Shown here one piece after another: positions 10,288 to 21,729 of a stretch of 64,000 nt of DNA; positions within the stretch are counted from its first letter, which is position 1; each line of letters starts with the position of its first letter. The notes under the pieces are model-generated. The model was not told where the DNA came from and did no database searches. It saw nothing but the letters and a program-made list of their open reading frames with translations. The position numbers and the translations under genes are program-made. The stretch comes from Scilla litardierei (Eukaryota > Streptophyta > Magnoliopsida > Asparagales > Asparagaceae): positions 44,687,375 to 44,751,374 of the forward strand of contig CM061142.1 in NCBI GenBank assembly GCA_030789695.1, written 5' to 3'.

Positions 10288-10295
10288 TATAAATA
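10288..10295 (+). promoter_or_regulatory. C1 5' LTR TATA box
   Basis: TATAAATA follows a tctctctctcctc pyrimidine stretch and is the best core promoter match in the LTR. The identical box occurs in the 3' LTR at 20989-20996. Transcription of C1 would start about 30 bp downstream. Confidence 0.7.
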
Positions 10296-11026
10296 CTTGA
10301 TGGGCTGCATTCATTGCAGTCAAGGCTGATATTATTGCAAGTTTAGAGATCAAGAGAAATCATTCCAAGCTCATTCAAAGCTCTTTCATTCCATTCAATA
10401 ATCTCTCCTCACTCTTACTTCCAAAGAGAGATTCATTGAGTGTGAAGCCTTCCAAGCCAAGTGCTTGATCCCAGGTCACCAACAACCCCATAGCTCTCCA
10501 TCGCTGATCTACATCTTGGAGCTAGGGTTTGGTGCCTTCTTCTTCCTCAAAATCATCCTTGCCCTAATTCGTAAGTATACTCAAGGCATATGTATTTTGT
10601 GGTAAGCTATTCTATTTCATTTACTTTCATTTTGTAAGTGTTTATCTCTCGGTTGTGAGAGTTGTGTTTGTGATCCCGGGTTGTGGGAGTCACAAATTAC
10701 TTTGTGTATGATTTGACTTGGTGAAAGTTCTTCACAAGTATTTCATAGTGGAAATCTTGAGTTAGGATTTCTAACTCAAGTATCCGGAGGGGATCCGGGT
10801 GGTTGGGACGTAGTATCACCGGGAACAAGTCAGGGAGACTTGGGTGGATCTGAACCCAGTAATATCGTTGTTTGCGATTGTTTCTTTGTTGTCTACCATT
10901 TACATTTCCGCATTTTCGCATTGTTTGGTAGAGTTTGCAGTAATTAGGAATTAGCTTCTTAATTATTTTAAAGTACTATTCACCCCCCTCTAGTACTTGT
11001 GCAGTAGCTTAGCAGGGCATTACATT

Positions 11027-11039
11027 TGGTATCAGAGCC
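11027..11039 (+). other. C1 primer-binding site (tRNA-iMet type)
   Basis: TGGTATCAGAGCC is complementary to the 3' end of plant initiator methionine tRNA, the standard primer of copia elements. It lies two bases behind the end of the 5' LTR. Confidence 0.92.
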
Positions 11040-11051
11040 AAGTCTATAGCT

Positions 11052-13295
11052 ATGTCTACCAACAACAACAAGACCGTTCGTCCACCTTCCGACTATAGCA
11101 CCTTCAAGAACCGTGAAGGAGCGTCTTCGATAATGGAAGGACATTCCTCAACGAGGCCTCCATTCTTCAACGGTACCAACTACGGGTACTGGAAATGCCA
11201 GATGGAAACCTTCCTCCAGAGTGCTTCACTATGGAGGACCACGATGAAGGAATATGTCGAGCCAACCGAAGAAGATTTCGAGAAATGGACTCCCGCGGAG
11301 GTCGCCGCGGAGGTAAGCAATGCCAAGGCAATGAACGCCTTGCAATGTGCTTTGGAGCCCGAGGATTTCAACAAGATATGCACATGTAAGAGTGCATATC
11401 AAATATGGAACTCCCTCCTCATATTACATGAAGGGACGAGTAGGGTAAGAGACTCTAAACTCGTTGTAGTTAATAAAGATTACGAGATGTTTCATATGCT
11501 ACAGGGTGAGAAGATGAAGGAGTATTATGCTCGTTTCGTCGACATCATAAACGAGTTAGAGGCTCTCGGCAAATCCTACACCCAAAAGGAGAAATGTTCG
11601 AAGCTTATAGAAGGACTTCCTTCTAGTTGGGAAAAGCGCACCTTCGCCATCGAGGAAGGTAACGATATGAACAAATATATCGTTGTTCAACTAATGGGTA
11701 CCTTGATGTCTTATGAGGTACACAAGGATAGCAAGTTGAAGTTGCAGGAAAAGATGAAGTCTTACCTACAACAAGAAGAGCCAAAGAAGAAAGCTATTTC
11801 TTTCAAGGCCGCTCCATCTACTTCCACATCAACCGATGATGAGAACTCGGAAAATGAGTTGGACTTGGAGTCCATGGCTCTCATGGCCAAGAAGTTCAAC
11901 CGGTTCTTTCGGAGAGGTAACTTCAAAAACAAGTCAAAGTTCAATTCTTCTAACGCCTCTTCTTCTTTGTGCTTTAAATGCAACAAGCCAGGACACATGA
12001 AAGCGGAGTGTCCTCTAAACAAGCAAAAGGAGAAGTGGAAGGCGTCGAAGTACGACAAGTCCAAGAAGTACAAGAAAGGGAACAAAAAGGGGCTTGTCGG
12101 GACTTTCACCGACTCCGATGATTCCTCAAGCAGAGAGTCGGACGATGAGCAAGTGGAGCAAGCACACATGTGCTTCATGGCAAGAGAGGAGCATGATCAA
12201 GGATCTTCCTCTTCCGATGATAGCGACAACGAAGGCGATGAGGTAACCATGGATGAACTTAGGAATGCTAATTCTCAATTGTGGTCTAAATATACTAAAT
12301 TAGTAAATAGGTGTACTAAAGTAAAAGATGACTTAGCTAGCATTCAAACCTCGCCTAAAACTATCATCACCAACAATGACACCGTTGTTGAAGGGTTGAA
12401 GAATGAGATTGTTAATCTCAAGACTCAACTTGAACATATTAGCATTGAAGATCCGGAGGAACACAGGATAGCAGATTTGACTTCTCAAAACTCGACTTTG
12501 AGTATTGAGAATGAGAATCTTAAATCTCGTGTTTATGTGCTCACATCGCAAGTATCCACTTTGGATGCTTCTATGCGTTCTCTCACCTAGAAATATGAGA
12601 ACACATTAGGCCGAATTAATAAATTCAATAAGGGTAAGGACCATTTGGACAAAATCCTAAGTGACTTACTCCCGGCCAATCACCACATTGGCTTGTGGTA
12701 TACGATGGGAAGTTCATCCAAATCGGCCACTACTTTTGTTAGGCCAACTTCCGGTGACTCAACGAGTGGTAGCAAACACTCTATTGGTAGTTCATCTACC
12801 AATGGTACTTCTACCACATCCACACCCTCTTTCGGAAAGAACCCCACTTTGGGTGGACCTCCAAAGAAGGGGCATGCTTATATGTACACCAATACTATGC
12901 CACGTAGGAACACGCGTCATATTCCACCGGCTCACACATATGATGATTTCTATGCTACACGTTCACGGGCACGTGCACACCATGTGAGACACCCTCACGC
13001 ACGTGTTTCTCCACATGCACATGTTCACCCACATCATCGTATGAATAACTATCCACATGCACCATTCCATCATGTTCCTTATGCCTATCCACGACATGCA
13101 TCACGTAGAAACCAACAACGCATGCATGCACCCAATAGGATGAGGGCTCCCAAAATATTCACAATTTGGAGACCAAAGGACACAAGCATGGATGAAAAAC
13201 AAGTTTACATGAATGCTTATTTTTCGGATGTTGTGCATAGTAGAAATTATGTGGGGAAGTCTAAGTCCAATTGGACTTGGCTTCCAAAGGTCTAA
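11052..13295 (+). CDS. gag: C1 gag (one in-frame TAG)
   Basis: The ATG at 11052 follows the primer-binding site by 12 bases. The frame stays open to a TAG at 12588-12590 (512 residues), then continues in the same frame to a TAA at 13293-13295. The first part has the N-terminal FNGTNYGYWKCQMETFL box and the SAYQIWNSLLILHEGT region of copia gag proteins. A CCHC zinc knuckle CFKCNKPGHMKAEC starts near residue 307. Acidic Ser-rich stretches and a coiled coil (NEIVNLKTQLEHI to LKSRVYVLTSQV) follow. Behind the TAG comes a His/Arg-rich region (HPHARVSPHAHVHPHHR) and the end WTWLPKV. C2 and C3 gag proteins end in the same way, so the part behind the TAG belongs to gag. The TAG may be a mutation or a read-through site. 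Confidence 0.88.
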
Positions 13296-13348
13296 TCTTT
13301 TGGACCCAATGACCTTGGGTACCATGATATGAAATTTTCTATCTTTAG

Positions 13349-16300
13349 GTACTCAAGGAAAAGAAAAAGAAAAGGAGCAACAAATTTAAATTTAGCTCCA
13401 AGGGGAATTGGATACTCGATAGCGGGTGTTCAAAATACATGACGGGTGACGCTCAATTGCTCTCCGGAGTGGTTCCCATTGCAAATGGAAACCGCGTCGT
13501 ATTTGGAGGCAACGAGAGCGGAACCATCATAGGTGTTGGTAAAGTGGGTAATCCTTCTAAACCCATTATATGTGATGTTTACCTTGTTAAAGGATTAAAC
13601 CACAATCTCATTTCAATAAGTCAACTTTGTGACAAAGGTTACAAAGTTAACTTTGCGAAAGGAATGTGCCATATTTTAAGAAAAGATAATAATGAATTAT
13701 TGTTTTCCGGCACACGCCATAAGGATATATATATCCTAGATCTTCCAAGATCACATGAACAATGTCTTATTGCCAACACAAGTGAACAACACTTATGGCA
13801 TCGACGTTTTGGTCATGTGAACTTTGGAACACTTTTTAAGCTTTCCAAGTTAAATTCTATTAGAGGCTTCCCTAAGCTTGTCTTTCAAAATAAAAGCTTG
13901 TGTGACTCGTGTCAACGAGGCAAGCTTCCAAAATCTTCATTTAAACCTAAGAAAAGCATTTCTTCTAAGCGGCCTCTAGAGCTATTACATCTAGATTTAT
14001 TTGGGCCAACTAGAGTTGCTTCATTAGGTAATGCTAGATATGGACTTGTCATCGTTGATGACTTTTCTAGGTTTACTTGGGAATTTTCATTATGTAATAA
14101 AAATGAAGCTTTTGAAAACTTCACAATTTTTGTTAAGAAAGTACAAAATCTCTTAGGAACCACCATTGTCACTATTCGTAGTGATTATGGAGGTGAATTT
14201 GAGAATGAGTCTTTTGAGACATTTTGTGATGAAGTTGGTATTACACACACCTTTTCATTCCCTCGCGCACCTCCTCAAAATGGTGTTGTTGAGAGAAAGA
14301 ATAGGACGCTAGTGGAATGTGCTCGCACTATGCTTGATGATAGCCAACTTGGCCATCAATTTTGGGCGGAAGCGGTACATACCGCTTGCTATGTGTTTAA
14401 TAGAATACTTTTGAGGCCCGGCACTAAACAAACTTGTTATGAATTGTTGTTTGGTAGGTTGCCTCAAGTTAAACATTTTCGTGTTTTTGGTTCGAAATGT
14501 TTTATTAAGAACACGTATGGTAGTTTGGACAAATTCGATCCAAGATCTGATGAGGGGATTTTTGTTGGATATTCTTCGCGTAGCAAAGCCTACCGGATAT
14601 TCAACAAACGAACCTCAACGATCGAGGAATCGCTTCATGTGTCATTTAATGAAGGATTTGTTCCAACTAGAATTATTAATGATGATGACTCTATGGATGT
14701 CTTATGTGATTCAATTGGTAATTCTAACTCTAATGATTCTATTGATTCTATTGAGACTAACCCGTCTAATGAAGTTGTTGAGAATGTTCCTAGTGATCAA
14801 GGTATTCCCAAATGGCTTCATACCGTTCGTGACCATCCTCATGAGCAAGTCATTGGCAATATCCATGATAGTGTCAAGACGAGATCGCAAGTGAACTACT
14901 TCGCTCATTGTGCCTTTGCCTCCTCGATAGAGCCAAAGAATGTTAATGAAGCGTGCGAAGATAGTGCGTGGATCTTAGCCATGGAGGAGGAACTCATTCA
15001 ATTCGAGAGGAATGAAGTTTGGGAGCTTGTTCCATTGCCATTAAAGAACCACACCGTCATAGGGACAAAGTGGATCTTCAAGAACAAAACCGACGAAAAC
15101 CATGTCGTCATCCGGAACAAAGCTCGGTTAGTTGCTCAAGGCTACCGTCAAGAGGAAGGTATTGATTTCGAAGAATCCTTCGCTCCGGTAGCTAGATTAG
15201 AATCAATTAGATTATTATTGTCTTTTGCATGCCATAAAAATTTCAAACTATTTCAAATGGATGTAAAAAGTGCTTTTTTAAACGGAGATGTCGTTGAGGA
15301 AGTTTATGTTTCTCAACCTCCGGGCTTCATTAATGAAAAATTTCCAAATCATGTTTTTAAACTAAAGAAAGCGCTTTACGGTTTGAGACAAGCTCCTCGA
15401 GCTTGGTATGATCGCCTAAAGAATTTTCTTTTGGATTTGAATTTTAAAATGGGAGAAGCCGATTCTACACTTTTTGTTAAGCATTCGAATAATGATATAA
15501 TTTTAGTTCAAATATATGTTGATGATATCATTTTCGGTGCTACTAACTTTGTTCTTTGCGAAGATTTTTCTAATGTGATGAAGGATCAATTTGAGATGAG
15601 CCACATGGGTGAGCTCAAATATTTCTTAGGTCTCCAAATTCGCCAAATGGATGATGCAATCTTCATCCACCAAACGAAGTATACGGTGGAGTTGCTTAAG
15701 CGATTTGGAATGGAGAATGCCTCTGGAAAGAAGACTCCAATGAGCACGACTACGCATCTTGATAAGGATACGGGCGGTAAGGATGTAGACATTCGTCTAT
15801 ATCGAGGTATGATAGGCAGTTTACTTTATCTTACCGCAAGTAGGCCCGATATTATGTTTGTCGTATGCGTATGTGCTCGTTATCAGTCTCAACCTAAGGA
15901 GTCTCACTTAGTAGCGGTAAAACGTATTTTCCGTTATTTAAGTTATACACTTGATTTTGGATTACTTTATCCAAAATCTAGCACATATGAGTTAATCTCA
16001 TATAGTGATGCCGATTATGCGGGATGCAAATCCGACAGGAAAAGTACTAGTGGCACTTGCCATTTTATAGGAAATTCACTTGTCTCTTGGTTTTCCACGA
16101 AGCAAAATTCTGTATCACTTTCAACCACCGAGGCGGAATACATTGCCGCCGGTGCCGCGTGTGCTCAAGTTCTTTGGATGAGACACACACTTAAAGACTT
16201 TGGTATAAACTGTGATACTTGCCCTATCATGGTGGACAACCAAAGTGCAATATGTCTTTCCAAGAACCCGGTACACCATTCCCGTTCGAAACACATAGAT

Positions 16301-16465
16301 GTCCGACACCATTTCTTAGATGATCATGTTGCTAAAAAGGACATCATATTAGTGTACGTTGAAACCCAGAAGCAAATCGTCGATATTTTCACGAAACCCC
16401 TAAATGAGGACTCCTTTGTGCGGTTACGTCGAGAATTGGGGATTATGGGTGAATCCGAGATATAG
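13349..16465 (+). CDS. pol: C1 pol polyprotein (protease, integrase, RT, RNase H)
   Basis: The frame opens behind a TAG at 13346-13348 and runs about 1038 codons without a break; it is in a different frame from gag, so it would need frameshifting or another means of expression. The protease motif [14 protein letters not shown] lies at its start. Integrase follows with [15 protein letters not shown] and CDSCQRGK (HHCC zinc site), [20 protein letters not shown] and [13 protein letters not shown] (D, D, E). RT has [21 protein letters not shown] and the catalytic [10 protein letters not shown]. RNase H has [27 protein letters not shown] and VDNQSAICL with [13 protein letters not shown]. This is the only intact pol in the window and could serve C2 and C3 in trans. 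Confidence 0.93.
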   Translation, partial: VLKEKKKKRSNKFKFSSKGNWILDSGCSKYMTGDAQLLSGVVPIANGNRVVFGGNESGTIIGVGKVGNPSKPIICDVYLVKGLNHNLISISQLCDKGYKVNFAKGMCHILRKDNNELLFSGTRHKDIYILDLPRSHEQCLIANTSEQHLWHRRFGHVNFGTLFKLSKLNSIRGFPKLVFQNKSLCDSCQRGKLPKSSFKPKKSISSKRPLELLHLDLFGPTRVASLGNARYGLVIVDDFSRFTWEFSLCNKNEAFENFTIFVKKVQNLLGTTIVTIRSDYGGEFENESFETFCDEVGITHTFSFPRAPPQNGVVERKNRTLVECARTMLDDSQLGHQFWAEAVHTACYVFNRILLRPGTKQTCYELLFGRLPQVKHFRVFGSKCFIKNTYGSLDKFDPRSDEGIFVGYSSRSKAYRIFNKRTSTIEESLHVSFNEGFVPTRIINDDDSMDVLCDSIGNSNSNDSIDSIETNPSNEVVENVPSDQGIPKWLHTVRDHPHEQVIGNIHDSVKTRSQVNYFAHCAFASSIEPKNVNEACEDSAWILAMEEELIQFERNEVWELVPLPLKNHTVIGTKWIFKNKTDENHVVIRNKARLVAQGYRQEEGIDFEESFAPVARLESIRLLLSFACHKNFKLFQMDVKSAFLNGDVVEEVYVSQPPGFINEKFPNHVFKLKKALYGLRQAPRAWYDRLKNFLLDLNFKMGEADSTLFVKHSNNDIILVQIYVDDIIFGATNFVLCEDFSNVMKDQFEMSHMGELKYFLGLQIRQMDDAIFIHQTKYTVELLKRFGMENASGKKTPMSTTTHLDKDTGGKDVDIRLYRGMIGSLLYLTASRPDIMFVVCVCARYQSQPKESHLVAVKRIFRYLSYTLDFGLLYPKSSTYELISYSDADYAGCKSDRKSTSGTCHFIGNSLVSWFSTKQNSVSLSTTEAEYIAAGAACAQVLWMRHTLKDFGINCDTCPIMVDNQSAICLSKNPVHHSRSKHIDVRHHFLDDHVAKKDIILVYVETQKQIVDIFTKPLNEDSFVRLRRELGIMGESEI

Positions 16466-16716
16466 GATTCATTTTTTATTCAATATTCTTGCATGCTATT
16501 CTATTCATTATATTTGCTCATGCTTGAAGTATTGAAATTTTCTGGATTTTTGTTGAATTTTCGGAATTTTCGCTCGATTTGTGCGTAATCGTCAAATTTC
16601 AGATTTTCGATGTTTAATGGGGTAGTATAATGATTAATGAGAGTATTTTGATGTTTCGTCGAAGTGTGATTAGGAGAGAAATCAAATTTCATAGATTTTC
16701 AATTTTTGAACTCTCT
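16466..16716 (+). other. C1 non-coding spacer behind pol
   Basis: AT-rich sequence without any reading frame that I trust. It leads into the internal palindromic array. Confidence 0.5.
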
Positions 16717-16948
16717 TAGTCGGTCCAAGTTCATTGACCGACCGACTAGATTCAGTTCTAGTCGGTCAGTGAATGAGCTTAGACCGACTAAATCTTGTCA
16801 GGAAATTTGCCTTCAGTTACTGTTTACAACTAGTCGGTTCAAGCTCATTGACCGACCGACTAGATCGTGATCTAGTCGGTCTGTGCTTGAACTGTGACCG
16901 ACTAGTTGTGCCAGGGACTGATATGTCTTTTGAGCTCCCGACCGACTT
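16717..16948 (+). promoter_or_regulatory. C1 internal palindromic array before the third ORF
   Basis: The same ACCGACTAG/CTAGTCGGT half-sites as in the C1 LTR occur here at least seven times, including two paired units (16737-16767 and 16851-16881). It lies about 310 bp upstream of the third-ORF start at 17256. I see no convincing TATA box behind it. It may be a displaced piece of LTR regulatory sequence that drives or silences the third ORF; this is inference. Confidence 0.6.
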
Positions 16949-17255
16949 AAACTCGATTTAGTTGGCTATTTCTCATTTCAGTCGATCGACAACTCCTCTC
17001 TCTCAGCTCAAAACCCCGACCTTTCGACTTCCCTCCTCCCTCTCCGTCGTGTCCGGCCTGATTCCGACCAAACCCGCCGTCGCCGACCGTCGCCCTCTCC
17101 TCCTAGGTGACTCTCCTCCCTCTCCTAGCTTCCTAGGGTTCAGATTTGCTCTCTAGGGTTAGATTTTCAGCGGCTAGGGTTTCATTTCTAGTTGTTTCGA
17201 TTTCTAGGGTTTGTGCTTAGGGCTTCATTCTGATCTCTTGTGTCGTGCCGCGCTT

Positions 17256-18875
17256 ATGGCTCGTACACGTATCCCGATCACTCCCTCTGGCCCTTCGCCT
17301 ATGACCGTCGATTAGCCACCCTCGGACCCCCTCCTCCGAAACACCGTTCGAAGCCTACCGAACCCTCTTCGTCTTCGCCTCCTCTTAAGCGTAAGAGGAC
17401 GACGAAAGCGAAACCCCGTGCTCAACCCAAGCCCAAGCCTAAGCCCATGCCCAAGGAACTTGCATCTCGCTCTTCTTTCCATACTCCTTCGGATTCCGAT
17501 ACCGAGTTCATACCCGAGCCTGAGACTCATAGGGAACCCACTCCTCCTATCCATCCTGAGTCTAGCTCCCGACCACGTACATCTACCAGTAAGCCTAAGG
17601 GAAAGGCTCTGATGCCGGTAGGCGGTGTCGATATCTCGTTGTGTCGTGACGACCCTTTGTGTCTCGCGGCTTACAACCGTATCGAACACTGCCCACTGCT
17701 TCTGGAGCATTTCGTCCAGTTTAGTGACTTCCTAGGCCTCGCCGATCTTCTTTCGTCATCCGGTCTACTCGATTACCTTCGATATGACTCGAAGGCGAAC
17801 CCTCACCCCTACCCTCGCCTAGTAAAACTTTTCTATGCCAATAGGATCCGGGGTCAGTACGATGGGACCCACTCTGTTGATACGACTGTTTTGGGGACTC
17901 CTATAGTCCTCACAGCAGAAATCTTAGGAGAGATTTTGGGTATCTCCTCGTCTGGCCTCCTCCCCTCTGATATTTCTGTTGATGATATCACCTCTCTTGA
18001 TCTGGTCGTTCTCTCTCAGATCTTCCATGAGATTCCCCCCGCCATGATTGGCGTACCCTCCAAATCCTTCAAACCTATCGCCTGGGTCCTAAATTTGATT
18101 CTGAAGTCGTGCTTGCTTCCCAAGTACGGCTCCTCATCTCTACCGTCCCAGCCTTTCTTGAAGTTGATCTATGCTATTTTCATGGGGAGCTCGATTAACT
18201 GGGCTCGCATTATACTCGATAAGATGGACTCTTTCGAGTGTATTCGCAAGTCCACGAAGTCGGCTCATATCCCCTTCCCGTGCTTGTTGACTCTGGTACT
18301 CCGTCACTTCCGTGTCACCTTGCCTCCTGATGATGAGCGTCCACTTGGTCCTCCCCTAAACGCGACAGCCGTCAAGAAGTCTCTTGCGGCGCTCCGTCAT
18401 GTTCAGAGGACGACACCTTCAGCGTCAGCCTCTGCTTCTGCCTCAGCTGCTCCCTCTTCCACTCTTGCCGAGCTCGTTCGTTCTCTGCGACGTTTGGAGT
18501 CTCGTTAGGATCGTTCTGAGGAGATTCTCTGCCGTATAGCTCGTCACCTTGATATTGAGGTCCCTCCGTCTTTTTCTGACGAGGATGAGTTGGATGAGGA
18601 GGACATTGAGGAGCTTGCTCGTGCTTCCACTCGTGCCCCCCGAGGGCACTTCTGGTGATGCTGCTACTGCTTCGTCTGCTGGTGCCCCCGAGAGCACACC
18701 TGTTGTCACCGCTCCTGCGGTGGATGCTCCGACTGGTGCTCCCGAGGCCACTACTGTTGCTGCTCCAGAGATTACCACTTCTGCCGTCGCTCTCGTTGAC
18801 ATTCCAGTTGTTCCTGTGATCACCACTTCTCCTGCAGAGCCTGCTGCTGTTGCAGATCCTGCCGCTTCCTCTTGA
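17256..18875 (+). pseudogene. C1 third ORF (env-like position), lightly broken
   Basis: The likely start ATG (MARTRIPITPSGPSPM) is at 17256, but that frame stops at 17313-17315 and the protein continues in the frame open to 18508. That part has a basic Pro/Lys-rich N-terminal region (LKRKRTTKAKPRAQ), then a folded region of about 240 residues (LGEILGISSSG, SFKPIAWVLNLIL, LIYAIFMGSSINWARIILD). A TAG at 18506-18508 interrupts; the same frame goes on with DRSEEILCRIARHLDIE and EDELDEEDIEELARAS. A last frame change gives an Ala/Thr/Pro/Val-rich tail to 18875. I see no clear signal peptide or transmembrane segment, so an envelope function is not supported. It resembles the plant transposon protein group also seen in A1 and A2. 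Confidence 0.65.
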
Positions 18876-19858
18876 GCTTCTTTGAGGACTCTCCGATGCT
18901 CCTTGGATGATACATCTAGTATGAGAGAGTTTGGGTAGGATAGAGTGGGGTTTTGGATCATTTTGATGTATTTTGATACTTTTTGGATGTATGATGATGT
19001 ATTCTGATGATGTTGTATGTTTTGTGACATTCTGATGTCGTGTGTGCTATTTTGATGTAGTTTTGTGTGCCCCGATCGTTGGATCGATGTTTTGTATGTC
19101 AGTGATGTATACGTTTGATGTACTCTGGTTCATATTATATATATATATATATACATCGCAGTTGACATTTCATTCTATTGTGCACAATTTATAATTTCTT
19201 TTATGTCTCTGATGTTTGATTTCGTCGCTCGACGATATTAACTTGGTTTAATAGAAATTTCTTCTATGGAAACATAGAATTGTTTTCCATGCACTAAATT
19301 AACCAAGAATGTTGATATTGGAGAGTATATTCCATAACTCAATCCGTAAAATTGATTTGAGTTTTGATGATTTTATTTATCGATTTTCGACTTTGGTCTC
19401 ATTGACACCCCTTGATTTCATTCGTATTTTCCTTTGGTGTCACTTGAACCGTCGTCGTATTCTACGACTCCCGTGCTATTTATTTGAAGCCATTGTTGTC
19501 GTTGTTCTCCTCCCGCTCTTTTTGCTTATGCCAAAGGGGGAGAGATATAATAATAACGATGTGCTAAATGAAAATTTAGAGCATTTTCCAAGAATCTAAT
19601 TTGATATGTTAGATTCAGGGGGAGTTAAGATATATAAATGGATTTTCAAATCTGATATTTCAATAACCAACTTTTGGTATTCGATATTTCAATAATCGAT
19701 TCTCATTGATATACTTTACTCGTCTGCTTGATGCGTATTATTATTGTTTAAATTGGAATTAACGTGTCATCAATGCAGCGGGAGTAAGTAAATTTCATTT
19801 GAATTATTATTGTTGATTATTATTTATGTTGGTTTGTCATTACCAAAAAGGGGGAGAA
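18876..19858 (+). other. C1 3' non-coding region with polypurine-tract ladder
   Basis: Behind the third ORF there is AT-rich non-coding sequence with a (TA)n run at about 19136-19153. Four G-rich tracts follow at about 19532 (aaagggggagagatataa), 19616 (attcagggggagttaag), 19778 (tgcagcgggagtaagta) and 19844 (ccaaaaagggggagaa). The last directly precedes the 3' LTR and is the functional tract by position. C2 has the same four in the same order. Multiple polypurine tracts are a known Sirevirus trait. Confidence 0.75.
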
Positions 19859-21724
19859 TGTTGGATATTGGACTCACCGGATTTGGTTTTGGATGATGAA
19901 CAAACATAAATATATGGTGAACTAACAATTTGTGAACGCAGTTATGGAGATCGTCGCCAAATTCATATGAACATCCAAAGCGACATCTCAAGACTTCTCA
20001 AAGCATGTGATCATATGCCTAAAGCTTCGTTGAAGCTTATGGACCATTTTAGAAGTCATGAAGATTTGATTGAAGCTATTGAAGACGGTATCGTCAAGTT
20101 TTATTTATAGTCTTTAATCTTCTTTCGTAGAATGTTAAGCCTTGAGTAGGTCTTACGGTTTAAATCTTCATAACGCTCATATCTTAGCTCTAGGATCTTA
20201 GTAGAAGTCCATACAAACTTTCCCGAAGCTTCGCGCTTCGATTCGTGACTTCTTGTGCATGTTAGTTGGTTCAAGAAGAAGAACTGACCGACTAGATGGT
20301 GATCTAGTCGGTCAGTAAAGCTTCTTGGACCGACTAGTTTTTGTCAGTCAATTCTTAGCTCTTTACTGTTTACAGTTAGTCGGTCTAAGTTGACTCACCG
20401 ACCGACTAGTTTGTGAACTAGTCGGTCAGTGATGCTTCTATGACCGACTAGTTGAGCTTTCCCTGTACATGCACATTTGAGCCTGAGCTACTGTTTATCA
20501 TTAATCGGTCTGTGTTCATTGATCGACTGACTAGTTGATGAACTAGTCGGTCAACTTTCCTTCTTGGACCGACTAGTTTAGCTTTACTGTACATGCCAAT
20601 TTTCACCTAACTTACTGTTTATCGTTAGTCGGTCTATGCTCATTTGGCGACCGACTAGTTGGTGAATTAGTCGGTCAACATTTGTTCTTGGACCGACTAA
20701 ATCAATTTATGCTCAGACTTTAGTTTTATCTCTTAGTCGGTCTCAGTTAAGTAACCGACCGACTAGTTGTGAAACTAGTCGGTCAGCTACTCTTCTTGGA
20801 CCGACTAGTTCCTTTTGTCTGTGCCTCAACCTTTTGGCTATTCTTCCATTAGTCGGTATACGTTAATTGACCGACCGAATAGTTGATGAACTAGTCGGTC
20901 GGTGGTTGTTCTTTGACCGACTAGTTGAGTTCAGAAAAGAGCCGTTGGAGCATTTATTGACTCGAATTTCTCTCTCTCTCCTCTATCCTATAAATACTTG
21001 ATGGGCTGCATTCATTGCAGTCAAGGCTGATATTATTGCAAGTTTAGAGATCAAGAGAAATCATTCCAAGCTCATTCAAAGCTCTTTCATTCCATTCAAT
21101 AATCTCTCCTCACTCTTACTTCCAAAGAGAGATTCATTGAGTGTGAAGCCTTCCAAGCCAAGTGCTTGATCCTAGGTCACCAACAACCCCATAGCTCTCC
21201 ATCGCTGATCTACATCTTGGAGCTATGGTTTGGTGCCTTCTTCTTCCTTAAAATCATCCTTGCCCTAATTCGTAAGTATACTCAAGGCATAGGTATTTTG
21301 TGGTAAGCTATTCTATTTCATTTACTTTCATTTTGTAAGTGTTTATCTCTCGGTTGTGAGAGTTGTGTTTGTGATCCCGGGTTGTGGGAGTCACAAATTA
21401 CTTTGTGTATGATTTGACTTGGTGAAGGTTCTTCACAAGTATTTCATAGTGGAGATCTTGAGTTAGGGTTTCTAACTCAAGTATCCGGAGGGGATCCGGG
21501 TGGTTGGGACGTAGGATCACCGGGAACAAGTCGGGGCGACTTGGGTGGATCCGAACCCAGTAATATCGTTGTTTGCGATTGTTTCTTTGTTGTCTAACAT
21601 TTACATTTCCGCATTTTCCGCATTGTTTGGTAGAGTTTGCAAGTAATTAGGAATTAGCCTCTTAATTATTTTAAAGTACTATTCACCCCCTAGTACTTGT
21701 GCAGTAGCTTAGCAGGGCATTACA
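19859..21724 (+). repeat. C1 3' LTR
   Basis: A 1866-bp copy of the 5' LTR with scattered single-base differences. Its palindromic array is at 20286-20924 and its TATA box at 20989-20996. It ends GCATTACA at 21724 and is followed by the cgaac duplication. Confidence 0.93.
20286..20924 (+). promoter_or_regulatory. C1 3' LTR palindromic array
   Basis: A copy of the array at 9585-10223 with a few point changes, for example a unit near 20520 that reads gatcgactgactag where the 5' copy reads gatcgaccgactag. The TATA box follows at 20989-20996. Confidence 0.8.
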
Positions 21725-21729
21725 CGAAC
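21725..21729 (+). repeat. C1 target-site duplication (cgaac), right copy
   Basis: It matches 9153-9157 exactly. Confidence 0.9.

Larger units (their letters stand above)
9158..11024 (+). repeat. C1 5' LTR
   Basis: The LTR begins TGTTGGATATTGG and ends GCATTACA. It contains a palindromic array (9585-10223), a TATA box (10288-10295), a pyrimidine-rich start region, and the CACCCCCCTCTAGTACTTGTG stretch near its end (cacccccctc then tagtacttgtg), which is typical of copia LTR ends. The 3' copy at 19859-21724 matches along the full length. Confidence 0.93.
9158..21724 (+). mobile_element. C1: complete SIRE/Sirevirus-type Ty1-copia element
   Basis: The element is 12,567 bp with LTRs of 1867 bp (9158-11024) and 1866 bp (19859-21724), both TGTTGGATATTGG...GCATTACA, and a cgaac duplication. 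It has a tRNA-iMet type primer-binding site, a gag ORF, a pol ORF in the copia order protease-integrase-RT-RNase H, a third ORF behind pol, and a run of polypurine tracts. The large size, the third ORF, the long gag with a C-terminal extension and the AAAAAGGGGGAGAA tract place it in the Sirevirus lineage. The two LTRs differ at few places by eye, so it is among the youngest elements here. Gag has one stop and the third ORF is broken, so autonomy is doubtful. Confidence 0.95.

Noticed and set aside
17240..17312. Non-ATG start of the C1 third ORF at 17240
   Set aside because: It would need a GTG start. The ATG at 17256 in another frame gives MARTR, which fits related proteins better, so I infer a frameshift behind it.
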